Shown one piece after another: positions 48,301 to 61,044 of a stretch of DNA of 64,000 nucleotides. Numbering within the stretch: the first letter of the stretch is position 1; each line of letters begins with the position of its first letter. Where the stretch lies: assembly GCA_008921705.1 (NCBI GenBank), contig VFFE01007081.1, forward strand, positions 277,449-341,448. The letters run 5' to 3'. The translations under genes were made by a program, and so were the position numbers. Under the pieces are notes generated by a model. The model was not told where the DNA came from. It worked only from the letters and a program-made list of their open reading frames with translations, and made no database searches. This DNA comes from Burhinus oedicnemus. Its lineage: Eukaryota > Chordata > Aves > Charadriiformes > Burhinidae.

Positions 48301-50430
48301 CTAGAGTAAAAAAAAAGGTTGGCTTTTATTTCAAGTAAGCAGCCTTGGATGAAGTCTCTGAGAATGGGATTAAAATGATCTGAGTCCAGAACAAATTTCC
48401 TGCATAGATTTCACTAAACAATAGTCTGTCCTTTTTGTACACCTTTGACACTGAATGTTTTGTCTTTCCTTTTTATATGCTCCAGGCTGATTTTTGTGAG
48501 CTTGTTTCAGAGGAGAGCACCTACCATGGCAAATTGTGGTCAGGGAAAAGATTGTGGATATAGCTGACCCGTTGATGACTTCTCATTAATGCCCAACTGG
48601 GAATACAAAGGGTCTTCAAATGGTGGCTGTTGAGGAGAGAGATGGGTGGTGAATATCCTTGCAATTCGAAAAGCCGGCAATTCTTCAACAGTCATCTGCA
48701 GTCAGAATGGGTTACAGCAAGGGCAAAGGAGGTATTAATAGCCATCTAACACCTTTCAACTACAATCCTTGGAGCTCAGTTATCAGAAACCTCTGCAACT
48801 TACCATTAATCACTGTACGATGCTTCCTGACCTTCCTGACAAAGATTAATAATCCTGTATGAGCATTCAGGAAGCCAAAGACTATAGGAATAGGCAGACA
48901 TTTCAGACCCATATCTCCACTGCCTTGCATCTGAAGTAATCATTTAGAGCTGTAAAGCATTACCAAAGTAGTAGTCAGTAAATGATTAATCAAGGAACAA
49001 TGTAAGGACCCAGTGTTTCTTCCACTTACTTACTTCTCTGAAAACAATTGATGGGCAATGCTTATAAAAGACAGACGTACAAGATTGCAGGAAGCTTTTA
49101 AAATTCTCCCTCAGCCTGTTCATGCAAGCGAAGGAGAGGCAAGACCCTGAAAAGACCAGCTTTCCAGGCAACAAAATGTTCCTTCCTTTAGTCGGGAGCT
49201 TGAAAGAGCTTCTCGTGAAGCTGAAAGCTTCTTTTATTTTCAGTTACTCGTCCTGACAGCTGAAATGAACAATGTCCACCTTCTTGGGCTAGTCTCTTCC
49301 CCCTCTCCATTTTGCAGTGACGTGTTTTAGATTATCCACTCTGATTACAGAGGTCCTGCTTTGCTCCACTGAACACCCGATTTCCTAGCTTCGTCTATCG
49401 ACAATAAGTGGTGCAATTTATGATTCATCCTCAGTGTTTTCATTAACATACTCTCAGCAAATATTGCCTGCTCCTGTCTGTTTTTCTTTTCATCCTTGGA
49501 TATTTACTTTTAATGTATTTCACACCTGGTACTGAATGGCATCCTGGGGAACAGCTTAGCTTCTTTACCCTTTGGTTCCCCTAGGTGGAACATCTGAAGT
49601 ACCAAAGGACTATTTTAATCTCTCTTCTAAGGAAATAAAACCCATGCCATAATGCTATCCATCTACACAATATACCTCTACCCAAAAACTTAAAAATCCA
49701 TTGGCCAGCCGTACTCAAATTTGTGTGGCATCTGTCTCAAAAATAACTCTTACAAATCTCATGCAACCAGAAAGAGGAAGAGAAGGATCCCAGTGTGTCT
49801 TCACTGTTAGAAGGTACCAGTGAATCCAAAGAGGTGATGCAACTCTAGGAAACCAGGCTTCGTTGCTTCAGCTGCTTGGGGACCATGTTTTAAATGTGTA
49901 AGTGGGCTTTAAAACACTAAACAATAAAGTATTTGCTGAGCTACTATAAGTGGCTATAAACGTGTTACATTTCCCTGACTCTTTTCTGTACCATACAGGG
50001 TCTATGCCAGTGTTTTGCAAACAGAGTGAAAGCACTCAGAAAGGGGTGTGACACCCATAACCAGCACCAACCCAAGTACTGCAAAGCTGGAGTAACACAG
50101 AGCTTCCGGCCGGAAGGAAGGGAGGAAGCCTGGATACCTGCAGCCAGCTCCTGACACTGCAGCTGCCAGCTCACGGCATCCCGTAAAAAATGGTGAATCA
50201 GATGAGGGTAAGACTTTTGGAATTTCTTTAAAGATTGGCCTTGGTGTATTTCTTTTACATAGTGAAAGTATAAAAGCAAGTGTAGGAAGGTTTAATTTAA
50301 TTTCAAAATGAGCCTGCAGGAAAGTCATAAAGAAAAGGAAGACAGGCTGCTGCGAATGGATCATTAGTGAGGCTGTCACAGAGATGGAAAGCCCTTTGAG
50401 AGCTTTATTCTGGATAATCATTATTTTGTC
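42361..50430. other. Single-copy non-coding DNA
   Basis: No repeat family or gene recognised. Frames are short. 44600-45060 and 47180-47480 have balanced composition and several homeodomain-type words (TCTCATTAATTAGTGCAAT near 45007), which may mark conserved elements. 49240-49470 has a similar character. Confidence 0.5.
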
Positions 50431-50452
50431 TTTTTTTTTTTTTTTTTTTTTT
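50431..50452. repeat. Poly(T) run of 22
   Basis: An uninterrupted T run. No retrotransposon body is attached on either side. Confidence 0.95.
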
Positions 50453-53400
50453 CTGGAACCAGATTTAAAGATTAGTGTAAAACTGCTGTTTGGTCTTCTG
50501 AAACAAAGCTTTGGTGTGAAGACTTTGCTTTCCTTCTTTTTGGAACACAGAATGGATTGGGTTTTCTCTTTGAACTGGCCTGGCTGGTTGCTCTCAGTCT
50601 CCTTGGAGGGGAGGGTCTAAAGCTGTGGCTCATCTGAAGTTGCACTGAACACAAAAGATGTGGGGCAAGAAGAAATAACCTCTTAAGAACTAGGCCAGTG
50701 AACCAAATCTGACATTTGATGCAAGATCTCCTCTGCTAGAGGTTGTGCAAGCTCAAAGGAAGACACAAATCTTGCTGTCTTCTACTTAAGGCAAAGCAGA
50801 ACAAGGGAGTGCGACTAGCAATAAAGTGTACAGATAAGGTGAAGAGAAGACAAGAACAGCTTTATTGAGATTATTCTGACACATCAACTGGCCATGTGCA
50901 GAACTAAGAAATTTCAAATGGTGAGTGATGATTCCTGGGCATTCCCACCTTAAAAGAATCAGCTGATTGTCCTGTTTTGGGGTTTGTTTGGGTTGGTTTT
51001 TTTTCATGCGTAAGGCCAAAGACTAACTGGGGTATAGGTATTGCCTTATTCTTCAGATGACTCCTGCAAGTCAAGGTCTAGGACACACATAACACTCATG
51101 CAAGGAGTGAGACACTTCCTACCTATAGTAGACGGACAAACTGACAACCTTAAAAAGAAATATAATAACCAAGGTCCATATCTCATTCTACGTGTAAGCT
51201 CATCTGTGGCTAAACTCCACTCTGCTCTGGAGTTTGTGGACAGTGTGTACCCATTAGTGCAGCATCTCCTTTGTAATTCATCTTGGTAGTATCAACTATG
51301 ACTACTGACACTGCCCAGTCTCAGTGGCCACCTCCTTCATGTTGTCTGCTACCTACAATACAAAGGATGTCAAAGCACACACATCACAAAAGAGCAGTTT
51401 TCTACTGAAACGACAGCATCAGAATTTCTTGAAAGATGCTGGATACTGTTGTGCCCTCTGTGGCATCAAGTATGTTGGTTTCCAGTCTCTCTCATCTTTT
51501 AGGACAATTCAGTTATCAGTCTCCCAAATAAAATGTCTGTTGAAGGTGGGGAATAAAAATGAGCTAGGATTTCTTACCACGGATTCAGAAACTAGGGTTT
51601 TCTGTCATGTTTGTTCACCTATAATTCTCAATCATTCACATTTTGGTTTTGGTCAAATCATACCTGAGGGGGACAATGAAGGAAGTCATGGTACAAATTT
51701 TTTATTGCTTGGCCTTGCCAGATAGACCACTGTAGCTGAAGGTTTAGACAGATTAAGCAAAGGACAGCTAGAACTCTGTGAAAATGGGGTAGTTTGCAAA
51801 TTAAAGTCACAGTTCATTTTTCAGGCAACACAGGTTGTTGTACACAGTATGAAACTGCAAATACCAAGGACTCGTGTTACTGAATGAGGAAAAGTTTGAA
51901 GCTGCCTGTGCTTTGGTACCCCTCTCTGCAATGACGAAAATAGTTTCTTATCTGGATGGCTAACTCATTACTGTTGGTAAATGCCCAGAGGTTAGTTCAT
52001 GGAAAAGAATATCAGAAGTTTTACGGTGTTTACCGTGACAATCTTATTTTCTTACGAGTCATACAAATGGCTCCCACTCTACAGCAATTTCTCATGGCCA
52101 TGCATCAATGAATTTCATATATTTACATTCTGTATCCTGCTCAATATAAACTATAAGAGTAGACATGCTGTGGCAGCACAGTAGCAGTGTTCTGGTAAGG
52201 TATGTTACATGGGTTTGTCCTGTAAATTCTTTATATGGTTTATATTTCTCAAATTCTGTATGCCCAGGCTCCCAATGGCAACATATATACAGCATGCAAA
52301 TTTCAACACCTGTGCTTAGCAAACAGAAAGGATTATTAATAATGACATAGTTCTCTTTAAAGAAAGAGAATAGAGGCATGAATTTGCATGCTTTGATGTC
52401 TGAGCGTCGTTCATCTTGCGTGTGTGATTTGTGTCTGTGAATTTAGTGTTCTGTGAGAGTCAAGGGCAAAATGCTGCTGTCCCTTTGCTCTTTTTTGCTA
52501 GCATAAATCACTGATTCCACATATTATGCTGGGTATATTTCTCAGAGCAAAAGAGTGATACTAGCTTTTTTTGCTGTTATCTCCTGCCCCTACTGATAAG
52601 GTTTCCCATGTCATGCTGGGTTGTCAGAAAATGAACAAAATAATCAGAGATGAATACTTAAAATTCTACTTTGTCCTGAGATTTGTAAAGTTCCCTGTTT
52701 AAAAGGAGCAAAAATAACTAGGAAGGTCATCCCACATGGGTATTTGCAATTAGGGTTTCAGGTTTATATTTGAATGAAGAACCACAACAAGGAAACACCT
52801 CTCCTTTTACAAAGCCTATGAGAAGTACTAATCAATACAACCTGCTTGCCAGCTCCTTTCTCTGACAAAAATGGCCTTTGTGATCTTTTGGTCTGTGATG
52901 CTCAGACTAATCTATGTGATTTTATATGTCAAAGTCTTCACGCATATCACTAGTGCACGCAACAGGTCAGCTTGCACGTAACCTTTCAGATCTCCAGGCA
53001 AACTTGTCATAAGGACTTGTGCAGGTTTTGCTACAGATCATTTAGCTTTCTGAATTGCCTTTGGTTTATTTCTTGCCATAAAAATTTGAGGAACTATTTT
53101 GACCTGAAAAAGAAAAGCAGCAATCTCAGCAGGTAATATGGCAAAAGATGTGTATTTAAAGATGTTTTGATGGCACAGTTTACTGTTCAGATTAAAAAAA
53201 TAGAGGTTGAAATGAGATAATTGTTGACTTGGGGTGAATGAGAAGATTTTGTACTCATAAAGAGATGGGCTTATTCAGTCACTAAGGAGGACTAGGCTGT
53301 GGTTTGTAACCAAATACATATTCTCGGGTATTTATTGCCAAAAGATTTGCTGATAATCACTTTCCTTGGGCTTCCTAGGGAACAAGGCCACCCTTCAAGC

Positions 53401-53681
53401 AATGAATTAATCTCACATCTATTGATAGTTATGTTACTGATCACTTTGTGCTGAAAGAAGAACAACCCCAAATCAGGGTAACAGTTGAAAAAAAAGGGGG
53501 GAAGAGTTTTTAAGAAAATATTAATGCACCAGTTAGTCTTCCAGGAAAACAAGGGACAAATAGGTCTCTGATTAGGTTGTATTTGGTGTATATATTTGCA
53601 TATTTTTCTGTGAAAACATAACAGCACAGAAAAAAACAACACACTCGTCTAGTTTTGCTGAATATCACACATACATCAGTC
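50453..53681. other. Single-copy non-coding DNA
   Basis: Holds a plus-strand frame of 133 codons at 51324-51725 that starts at GTG and has no splice or codon support. No repeat recognised. Confidence 0.5.
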
Positions 53682-53834
53682 ATGCCTCAAATCAGTCTTT
53701 TCAATCAGTTTGAGAACCACCCTAAACAAAACACCTCTGAGAGAGCTGTAGAAATGCAAGCTGAATTACATAATGCCCTCAGAAATAACGGTTCATTTAC
53801 TATATTAATGAAGAATACTGTCCAAAAGAAAAAG
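53682..53834 (+). CDS. Candidate short coding exon with ATG and strong donor
   Basis: An ATG at 53682 opens exactly 51 codons that end at a consensus donor (AAAAAG|GTAAGTTC), leaving phase 0. The peptide begins MPQISLFNQFENHPKQN and includes ERAVEMQAELHNALRNNGS; it is polar and lacks a signal peptide. Possible acceptors (CATACATCAG, CTCAAATCAG) have poor pyrimidine tracts, so a first coding exon would fit better than an internal one. I do not recognise the protein. Codon use is not strongly biased, so chance is a real alternative. Confidence 0.2.
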
Positions 53835-56800
53835 GTAAGTTCAGTGTTTTAATTAAGTTTTATTTGTGTTATTTAGATGATGGAATTGGCTAAAACTGTT
53901 AAAACTTCCAAAATGGGTACTAGATAGCTATTAGGACAAAAAAAAAAAAAAAATCACCTGCAGTGAATGAAAGTGTAACTAGATTGTAATATTGTATAGC
54001 ACAGCTCACTATAGATTGTGTTTTCAGCATTCACACCTATTCTATGCTTTTGGTTTCCCTCAGGAACGTTTGGCTTTTTTTAGACACAACTGAGAAATGG
54101 GGTTTTCCAGGCAGATGAAGTGAAAGACTCCCTGTCTCCTTTTGTATCATCTGAGCCAGTTTGTCACTTCATGTCATGCCTTTCTTTTAAATTAGAAGAG
54201 CAAATCATTACACCATTTTATACAAAGACATTTATAGAGGAATTCTTCAAAATACCTGAGAAAATAATGAATAATACAGGTTTTCTATCAATGTCTTGTT
54301 TTTAGGAAGAAGGTACAGTATCTGATGATCATTTATCAGAGGAATGTCTTTATTGCAGAAACCCACAAACTTAACCCAGTTTGGGGATTTGAACTTTGGA
54401 TTTGAATTTTGATAGACATCACATTGGAGACTCCCACAGGAGAATGGGATTTATAGAACTGGAAGTTAATGAAATTATTTGCTGCTTAGTCCTGAATATA
54501 TCTGCAGAACTGGTTTTTTTGGTTTCTTCTTTTTATATTCTGATACTTGGCAATGGCTTGACCATAATTAGTTTTGCATTTCTTGTATTATTGAAAACAT
54601 TAGTAAAATATTCATTAAAGGAATTCAAAAAACATCAAAAAGAAGTATGAAAATTTTCCATCTTCCATCAGTTATCTTTATTTCTCTCTTTAAAATGATC
54701 TTTCTGAATATATCTAGGATGTTAACTCTTGTTATTAGCATGAGTTTCATTATTAGATATCAATATACACTACTAAATACTGTGGGAAATCAATATGCTG
54801 TTACACCAAAGTACTTAATTTTTTTACAGTCTTGTAGTTGATTTCCCACTGACTCCAGCAGAAATTTTTTATCTTCAGTAAGTGCTAGAGATCACCAATA
54901 TCATTTGCAGTTCCTTTTTTTTTTTTAATCCTTATAAGCGAATTCCAGTTCATAGGGAACCCTTAAAAGAAGTTCAAATATTGTAGTTTACAGTATAAAA
55001 TTTGTAAGGACTAGAATAACTTTACTGATAAATAAAAAAATGGGAGGGGGGGGAGAAGATTGAATTTCTAGTTTGCGTCTTGAATAAAGCACTAGAAAAC
55101 CACCAGTATATTCTTGTCAGCATAATTAATTACTCTGGAGAGCAGTGGCAATTGCGTTTGAATCAAGTAATTTGCAAGACATTAAATGAAACTAGATCCA
55201 TACAAAAGTGTGTAAGATAAGAGGGCCTTTACTGGATGAGACCCACCAAGGCTCACTTTGGGAGGTGTTCATAGGGGAGAGGAAGGCAACTACCGCACAA
55301 ATGGTACCCCAGTTCCTGGGGCTGACACAATTTCCCCCGAAGCCTCAGCAATTACAGTTGGTAAAAGCTGTCTCCCTCTGTCAGGGAGTGCAAGGACACA
55401 GTAGCACTTTGGCTACTCCAGATGTTCTGCCGTTTCCTATCCCTGTGCATAGAACACCTTTACTTTGCCTGGGCTTAAACATGCTAGGCAAGAGAGGCCT
55501 ACTTTCTGGTATTTTGGTGATCCGTGGAGTCAGATGGGTCTTTAACCGGTACTTTCAGCTGCTTCTAAGCCCTGGATTGCAAAGAAGTATCTAGAAGTCC
55601 GTACACGACAGCTGGGAATAGTTCTAGTTTGTTTCTGCCCTTCTTACAAAGCAGGAGGATGATCAGTGGTCTGCCAGCAGCCATCTGAAAGGAAATGTTG
55701 AGGGGAAAAGGCTAATGAGTTAAAGTCTCTACAACATCATGCCTTAAGGCACAAGAAGAAAAGGAGCCACATGCTGAAGGAATTGTTCCAGAGACAGAGC
55801 AAGGAAGGCGTGACTTAGAAGACAGGAGTAAAAGGAACAAGAAAGACAAACTCACAGGTAAAGAAAATTGAAGAGAAAAGAACACAGCTACTTTTGCAAA
55901 AATAAACAGTCTTAAAGACAGCTGCAGATGAAACCCTTCTTTTTCAAGCAATTGCTGGAGTTATTATTGCTATTGACTGAAAAAGCCCTATGACAATCCG
56001 AGGTAAACATGTGCAATGTGCTATGTAAAGTGCTTTGAACCTTTTATGCCCAGAATTCAGATGTCCAGATGGGAGATGTTGGATATAATGCCTTTATTTA
56101 ACAGCTAACACATCTTGTGAATACGGTGTGATTTCAGTTTCCTGCTGTTAGCTCACAGTACTCCCTCTACAGACTTGGCTTGAACGCATTCTGCTATCAC
56201 ATCGTTTTGTGTTGCAACATCAGCACAGGCTTTGAATAGTTCTGTACTTGGCATTCTCAGAAGTTATCTCTTAATACATTTTATCAAGTACCTCTCCATC
56301 AAAATCAGACATAATTGGTTACTGGCATCCTTAGTTTGGGTATAAAAATAAATCTGTCATTTTAAGCAACTGTTTGAATATATAATCTCCATATAGAGTG
56401 CTCACTACAAGAAAAACATTCAGTGGAAGGTCCTGCACATATGGTCCAAGCCATGATTTAGGACAAGTGACTTGTCCTTAGTGGAACCTACCAAAGGTAG
56501 CTTTTAAACAAAGGCAAAAAAGTCCTGTTAATTCAGCAAGACTGTTTCTGACATTTAAGACTGACCCCTGAAGCAAAGGCAGGAATACAGGTGCTAGCAA
56601 GTGCGGAGTGAAGACTTCTCTCTCCCTCATAACTCTTTCTCTAGGTCTTCCCACTGGTAATGTGTAGTTTGATGCAAATTGAGAAGTCCGTAAATGTTGA
56701 ACTGCAAAGGTAGGAAACTCTATGAGGAACTTAGAGATGATGAAGCAAACAAGATACTTTATTGTATTACTTACTCATATAAGGACAAAAATATTTAACT

Positions 56801-57124
56801 CATAAAAAGAATTTGAATAGTATCTGCTAGAGGAAGGAACTTTAAAGTTAAAGCAAAATTCTGTTTCTCTCTGCAACATTGCCTCTGACAAAAGTTTTCT
56901 TCAGTATTTTAAATCTCTAGCCTTCAAAGCCTTGCAATAGGTACCTATTCCAAATTAAAATAAGAATGGAGTTTCAGAATCTGCTTCGAATTTGTGGGTT
57001 GTTTGAGACATGGCTAAATGTTAAAAAGTTATTTACATTATTTATTTGGTGGAAAATGGGAGTAGATAATTGAGCAGTAGCTCCTAAATACAAATTTCAC
57101 CTCTATTAAAAACTCTGCTCTGAC
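53835..57124. other. Single-copy non-coding DNA
   Basis: Includes an A16 run (53938-53953), a G-rich run at 55041-55053, and a GC-richer patch at 55210-55590 with a 128-codon plus frame that has only a GTG start and no splice sites. At 56010-56040 the text GTGCTATGTAAAGTGCTTTG recalls the 3' part of a MIR element. Confidence 0.5.
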
Positions 57125-57215
57125 CCTGTGTGATTCCCTTGCCTTTTGCCAGTCTCAGTTCCCCTGTAAACGGGAAGAACTGAGATGCTGCATCTCAAAT
57201 GATAATCACTTGTAT
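57125..57215 (+). repeat. MIR-like SINE relic
   Basis: GATTCCCTTGCC, then CAGTCTCAGTTCCCCTGTAA and ACGGG follow the MIR order of the CACTTAACCTCTCTGAGCC, CTCAGTTTCCTCATCTGTAA and ATGGG blocks. Highly diverged. Confidence 0.5.
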
Positions 57216-57836
57216 ACATACTATAGAAGTGTTATGACATGGAGTTAGATTTTCAATAAAAATCTATGATTTTTTTTTAAACCAAATGCTTACTTCCTGC
57301 ACACTGCGTACCAGATGTTGCCAAATAAGATGTCACCAAATAAAACAGTAACTGGTATTTCTGTAAAAGAACCCTTCTCAGTTTGTCTGTGCAATAAATA
57401 AAAGCAAGGTAGTTACCTTACATTCAACAGCTCATTTGTATGACTTTCTTTTTTTTCCCCGGAAAGTTTTCCTATTTTTTAATTTCCTAATGTTTATGAC
57501 CTTATTTCATGTAGTACATATGTATGATTGAATTATAATTTATTCTAATATTAAGGGACAAATTTCTGCATAGTTTAGTGCTAATATTCAATTAGCATAC
57601 TGTAATTAATAACAACCTCTGTTACCTTACTGTGAGGTCAATGTTTTTATTTAGCTCATTTTATGTGAGCTTTTCTTGCTAAGGAAATATGTGTGCATTA
57701 TTAATATGTGCAAGAGAGTCAAAAGCTGCTCTTGGATACAAACCAGTATTTAAACATACAGTATATTAATAGCTACATCTGACAACAATTCTCTTGGAAT
57801 TAGTGTCCCTGTCAGCAGGGTGAGAACAGAATATGA

Positions 57837-58154
57837 GTGGAGACTGGCTCTGCTTCATCCAAACTGCAATCTGATGATGTTCCAGCAGGACGAGAGGTAT
57901 CATCAAAGTCAAACTTCACCCTTTTTGGGAAGGGATCTTCCTTTGGACCTCAAGATTTCGCTTCATGCATCTTCAGGGTTGCAGCTGAAGCTGTGCTTGT
58001 TGAGATGCAACAGCAGCTCCAGAAGCCTGTTGATAGTGTCTCTGATGAAAGTCTAAGCTCTGCTGAGAGATGTCGACATTTTACAAATGTGTTAGACTTC
58101 ACAGATGGTCCAACTACCTGGAATAGCTTCAATCCCAATATGAGAGAGGAATGA
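57837..58154 (+). pseudogene. Coding-like segment of ~105 codons
   Basis: This frame is open from just after a stop at 57834 to a TGA at 58152. Its codon use is protein-like (GAG, AAG, CAG, CTC, GTG, GAC) and the peptide has acidic and Ser-rich character with a helical stretch (FRVAAEAVLVEMQQQLQKPV) followed by SVSDESLSSAERCRHFTNVL. There is no ATG near the start and no clear acceptor, and a second frame is open across 57820-58056, so the start may be lost to a frameshift. Farther on at 58733-58819 a short plus frame (GGQWSSLGQNEHIKSLGE) also looks coding-like. A decayed retrocopy or a terminal exon would explain it. I do not recognise the parent gene. Confidence 0.35.
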
Positions 58155-59088
58155 ATCGGAGCAGGCAGAACATATCAGGTTCCCCATCTAGCTTAAGCAC
58201 ATGGTGTTGGGCTACATCACAGGCAAAAGTGTTAAGACCCTCAGATATGCTGCATTTGTAAAAAGACATTAGACCCATCGTGTGAGCAAGGTTTTCATTT
58301 CACGAAGAAGGAACTCTTCACATGCCCCTCTAAGTGACTGAAATCCAGGTGGTTTTGATGTGTGTTCAGATTCTACATTCTCATCCAGTGCCCAGGGTTA
58401 TTTAGTTACCTGTATTTCCACATGTTTCCTTTTTTTTCCAAGCTGGAATGAAACAGGAAGACTATGTTTATGTTATTCCATGTATTGCTGGAACATTTTA
58501 ACAGATTTAATGAGGACCACCTTTCTCTGAGGGCTACATCTTCAGTTGCTTTGTGAGGGGATCTCTGAGGTCAATACAATTTTTATTAAAGGGACATAGA
58601 ACACACAGCTTTTTTATTTCCTAATCTTAAAACTGATAGGAATTTGGTATTGAATATTTGTAATAATGCCACAGTATGCACAGTTAGTTGCCTGAAGGTG
58701 AGACAAAAAACTGTGGAGTTTTTTTTTTTTTAAATGGTGGACAATGGAGCAGCTTGGGACAAAATGAACACATTAAAAGCCTTGGAGAAAGAAAAGACTC
58801 CAAAGGCGATGTTCTGTAAGACCAACTTGAGTGCTTCTTTAATGGGGTATACGTAAAGAGTCATGAGGAACCGCCTGCTTCCTACGTTTGTCACTTTGTT
58901 GGGGGAAGAATGTACCACCACAACTAAGCTGCTGAACCCTTCCTTTCACCCCAAAGGCTAGGGGGTTTTTTGTGGGTGCATCTCCTGGCAGGATTTTGTT
59001 CTTTTATAAGAATGATTGAGCTCCAGATCATATTTCACATTTGCACTTTTTTCTAAAATGTTAAGGGAGGGATACTACTGTTTATTTA
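58155..59088. other. Single-copy DNA after the coding-like segment
   Basis: If the preceding segment is a retrocopy, part of this could be its 3' UTR. There is no clear AATAAA plus poly(A) end. No repeat recognised. Confidence 0.45.
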
Positions 59089-59154
59089 TCATAGAATTGT
59101 TTAGGTTGGAAAAGACCTTTAAGATCATCTAGTCCAAAAGATCATCTAGTCCAA
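59089..59154 (-). mobile_element. CR1 3' stub with a 17-bp tandem duplication
   Basis: Only the last ~50 bases of a minus-strand CR1 are present: TCATAGAATTGTTTAGGTTG to CTAGTCCAA. The final 17 bases (AAGATCATCTAGTCCAA, 59121-59137) are repeated once more, exactly, at 59138-59154. Subfamily as in 9424-10140. Confidence 0.85.
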
Positions 59155-60628
59155 AATTTGTAAGAACAGGATTTGCATATATGGTCCACCATGGCAAATC
59201 TTTCAGAAAATGGCCTTATAAACAAACCTCTTGTTTCTTCTCAGTTCTGTGTGTAGTAGCACTGCCTGTAGTCTCACTCTGGCAGAATGGTTGCTGTCCT
59301 TAAGCCGTCTTGTACTTTCATTTTAATACTGAAGCACTATCTGTGAGACCATACTTTGAGCAGTACGTGTTTAGGAAAAATTGTCAGCAGCTTGTCCTGC
59401 TATAAGACTGAGTTCTTCCACAGACTTTTCAAGGTGACTTTTCTCCTATTAATATACTTACTTCATCAGACCTCTGGACCCTTGCCTATCCTATTTCTGA
59501 AAGTAGTATGTAGCCTGCTGAGTCAGGGAATGGAAAGAGGAGCTGTGCCTCCCTAGGATACTGGCAGCAAATTATGGAACACCACCTCTGGTGTAGTCAA
59601 CCACCCATGGCAAACACTTCATGGCATTTGCCAATCCTTTTATTTTAAAGCTGTGAGTAGTTTTAAGGCGGACTTTTTACACGTGTGTATCTATGGCCCT
59701 GTGTTTCCTGTGCGTGTGCAGAATACTTGGCTGTGCATACAACTATTGCATCAATGATCAAATGGTGGATGTATACCAGACACTAACATGTATACTTGCA
59801 AATGTACAAAGGAAACTTTGAAAACTTAGTATCTGTTCACTAGATGTCTAGACAGTGATGTAGTGAACAAAATAGGTTCAGAAACATAGGAACTAACTTG
59901 AATCACACACCTTATTTTGCAGACAGCTAATACTAACTTCTTTTCATTTTCCACTTTCAGATTCCTGTTACCAGACAGACTGAAAAAACAGTCATATCAA
60001 AACACAGTGTGAAAAGGGCTATTCTTGTGGTATTTCTAATCAGGATGGCACCAGACAACATCAGAAATCTAAAAATAAAGCTTATATTAATGATATAGAC
60101 AGCCCTTATGTCAAAGTTAAAGATGTTTGGATAAATTTCAAATAAGCATTTGTGGGTTTCAATTTTGTCTGAGCTATTAAGTCTAACAAGGTTCATGGGC
60201 TGCTTTATAATAGTTATTGCATTGTTGTGGCTCTGTAGAGTTTTATCAGATATGAGGTATAATTGGCCAGTGCAGTTTGTAGCAGCAAAGCTATTAGCTT
60301 CTAAGCTAAAATTAATATTGTGGTATTTCTCATATGTTTTAGATTTCATCTGCATCTTTTATTTTCCTCTCCTTTGTTTTAGTTGGAAATTAATATAGAC
60401 AAAAAAAAAAGAGAAGAATGCAGACACTTAACTGCTTAAGCTACGTAGAAAAAGTTGCGGGCTTGTGATAAAAGGTCATCTGATATGTGTATTTTTATAC
60501 ATTTAATTTTGTTTGGCAGGTGTTTACTCATGTAACAAATCCACAATACTTTTCAAAGTAATGTGTGAATCTTGGAAACTGCTGACTTGACTAGTGTTTT
60601 GTCTCCAATTCCCTTAGATCCCTCTTTT
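59155..60628. other. Single-copy non-coding DNA
   Basis: A minus frame of 132 codons at 59957-60355 is rich in Asn and Ile, as expected of AT-rich DNA read by chance. No repeat or gene recognised. Confidence 0.5.
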
Positions 60629-60791
60629 CATAGAATCATAGAATCCAAGACTAGTTTGGGTTGGAAGGGACCTTAAAGATTATCTAGTTCCAACCCGCCA
60701 CTATGGTCAGGGACACCTTCCACTAGACCATATTGCACAAAGCCCCACCTAGCCTGGCCTTGAACACTTCCAGGGATGGGGCATCCACAGC
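60629..60791 (-). mobile_element. CR1 LINE 3' part, interrupted by a younger CR1
   Basis: The 3' end of a minus-strand CR1: CATAGAATCATAGAATCC, GGTTGGAAGGGACCTTAAAG, then GGGGCATCCACAGC. It stops in the middle of the 3' UTR where the plus-strand CR1 is inserted, and resumes at 61045 with CTCTGGGAAACTTGTGCCAG, the next block of the same consensus. Confidence 0.92.
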
Positions 60792-61044
60792 ACAGGTTCA
60801 AGTTGCGCCAGAGGAGGTTTAGGCTGGACATTAGGAAAAAATTTTTCACTGAAAGAGTTATCAAACATTGGAACAGGCTGCCCAGGGAGGTGGTTGAGTC
60901 ACCATCCCTGGATGTGTTTAAAAGTCGTGTAGATGTGGTGCTTAGAGACATGGTTTAGCGGCAGACCTGGTAGAGTAGGGTCAATGGTTGGACTAGATGA
61001 TCTTAAAGGTCTTTTCCAACCTAAACGATTCTATGGTTCTGTGA
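60792..61044 (+). mobile_element. CR1 3' end nested in another CR1
   Basis: A 5'-truncated plus-strand CR1 of the 9424-type subfamily: GGTTCAAGTTGCGCCAGAGG, GTGTTTAAAAGTCGTGTAGA, GTGCTTAGAGACATGGTTTA, ending ACGATTCTATGGTTCTGTGA. It splits the minus-strand CR1 and so is younger than it. Junctions are good to a few bases. Confidence 0.93.

Noticed and set aside
50431..50452. Poly(T) as the tail of a minus-strand retrocopy
   Set aside because: No coding-like sequence or target-site repeat adjoins the run on the expected side.
51324..51725. 133-codon plus-strand frame
   Set aside because: GTG start, no splice sites, no motif. A few frames of this length are expected by chance in 64 kb of AT-rich DNA read in six frames.
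59957..60355. 132-codon minus-strand frame
   Set aside because: Asn/Ile/Thr-rich translation typical of AT-rich non-coding DNA.
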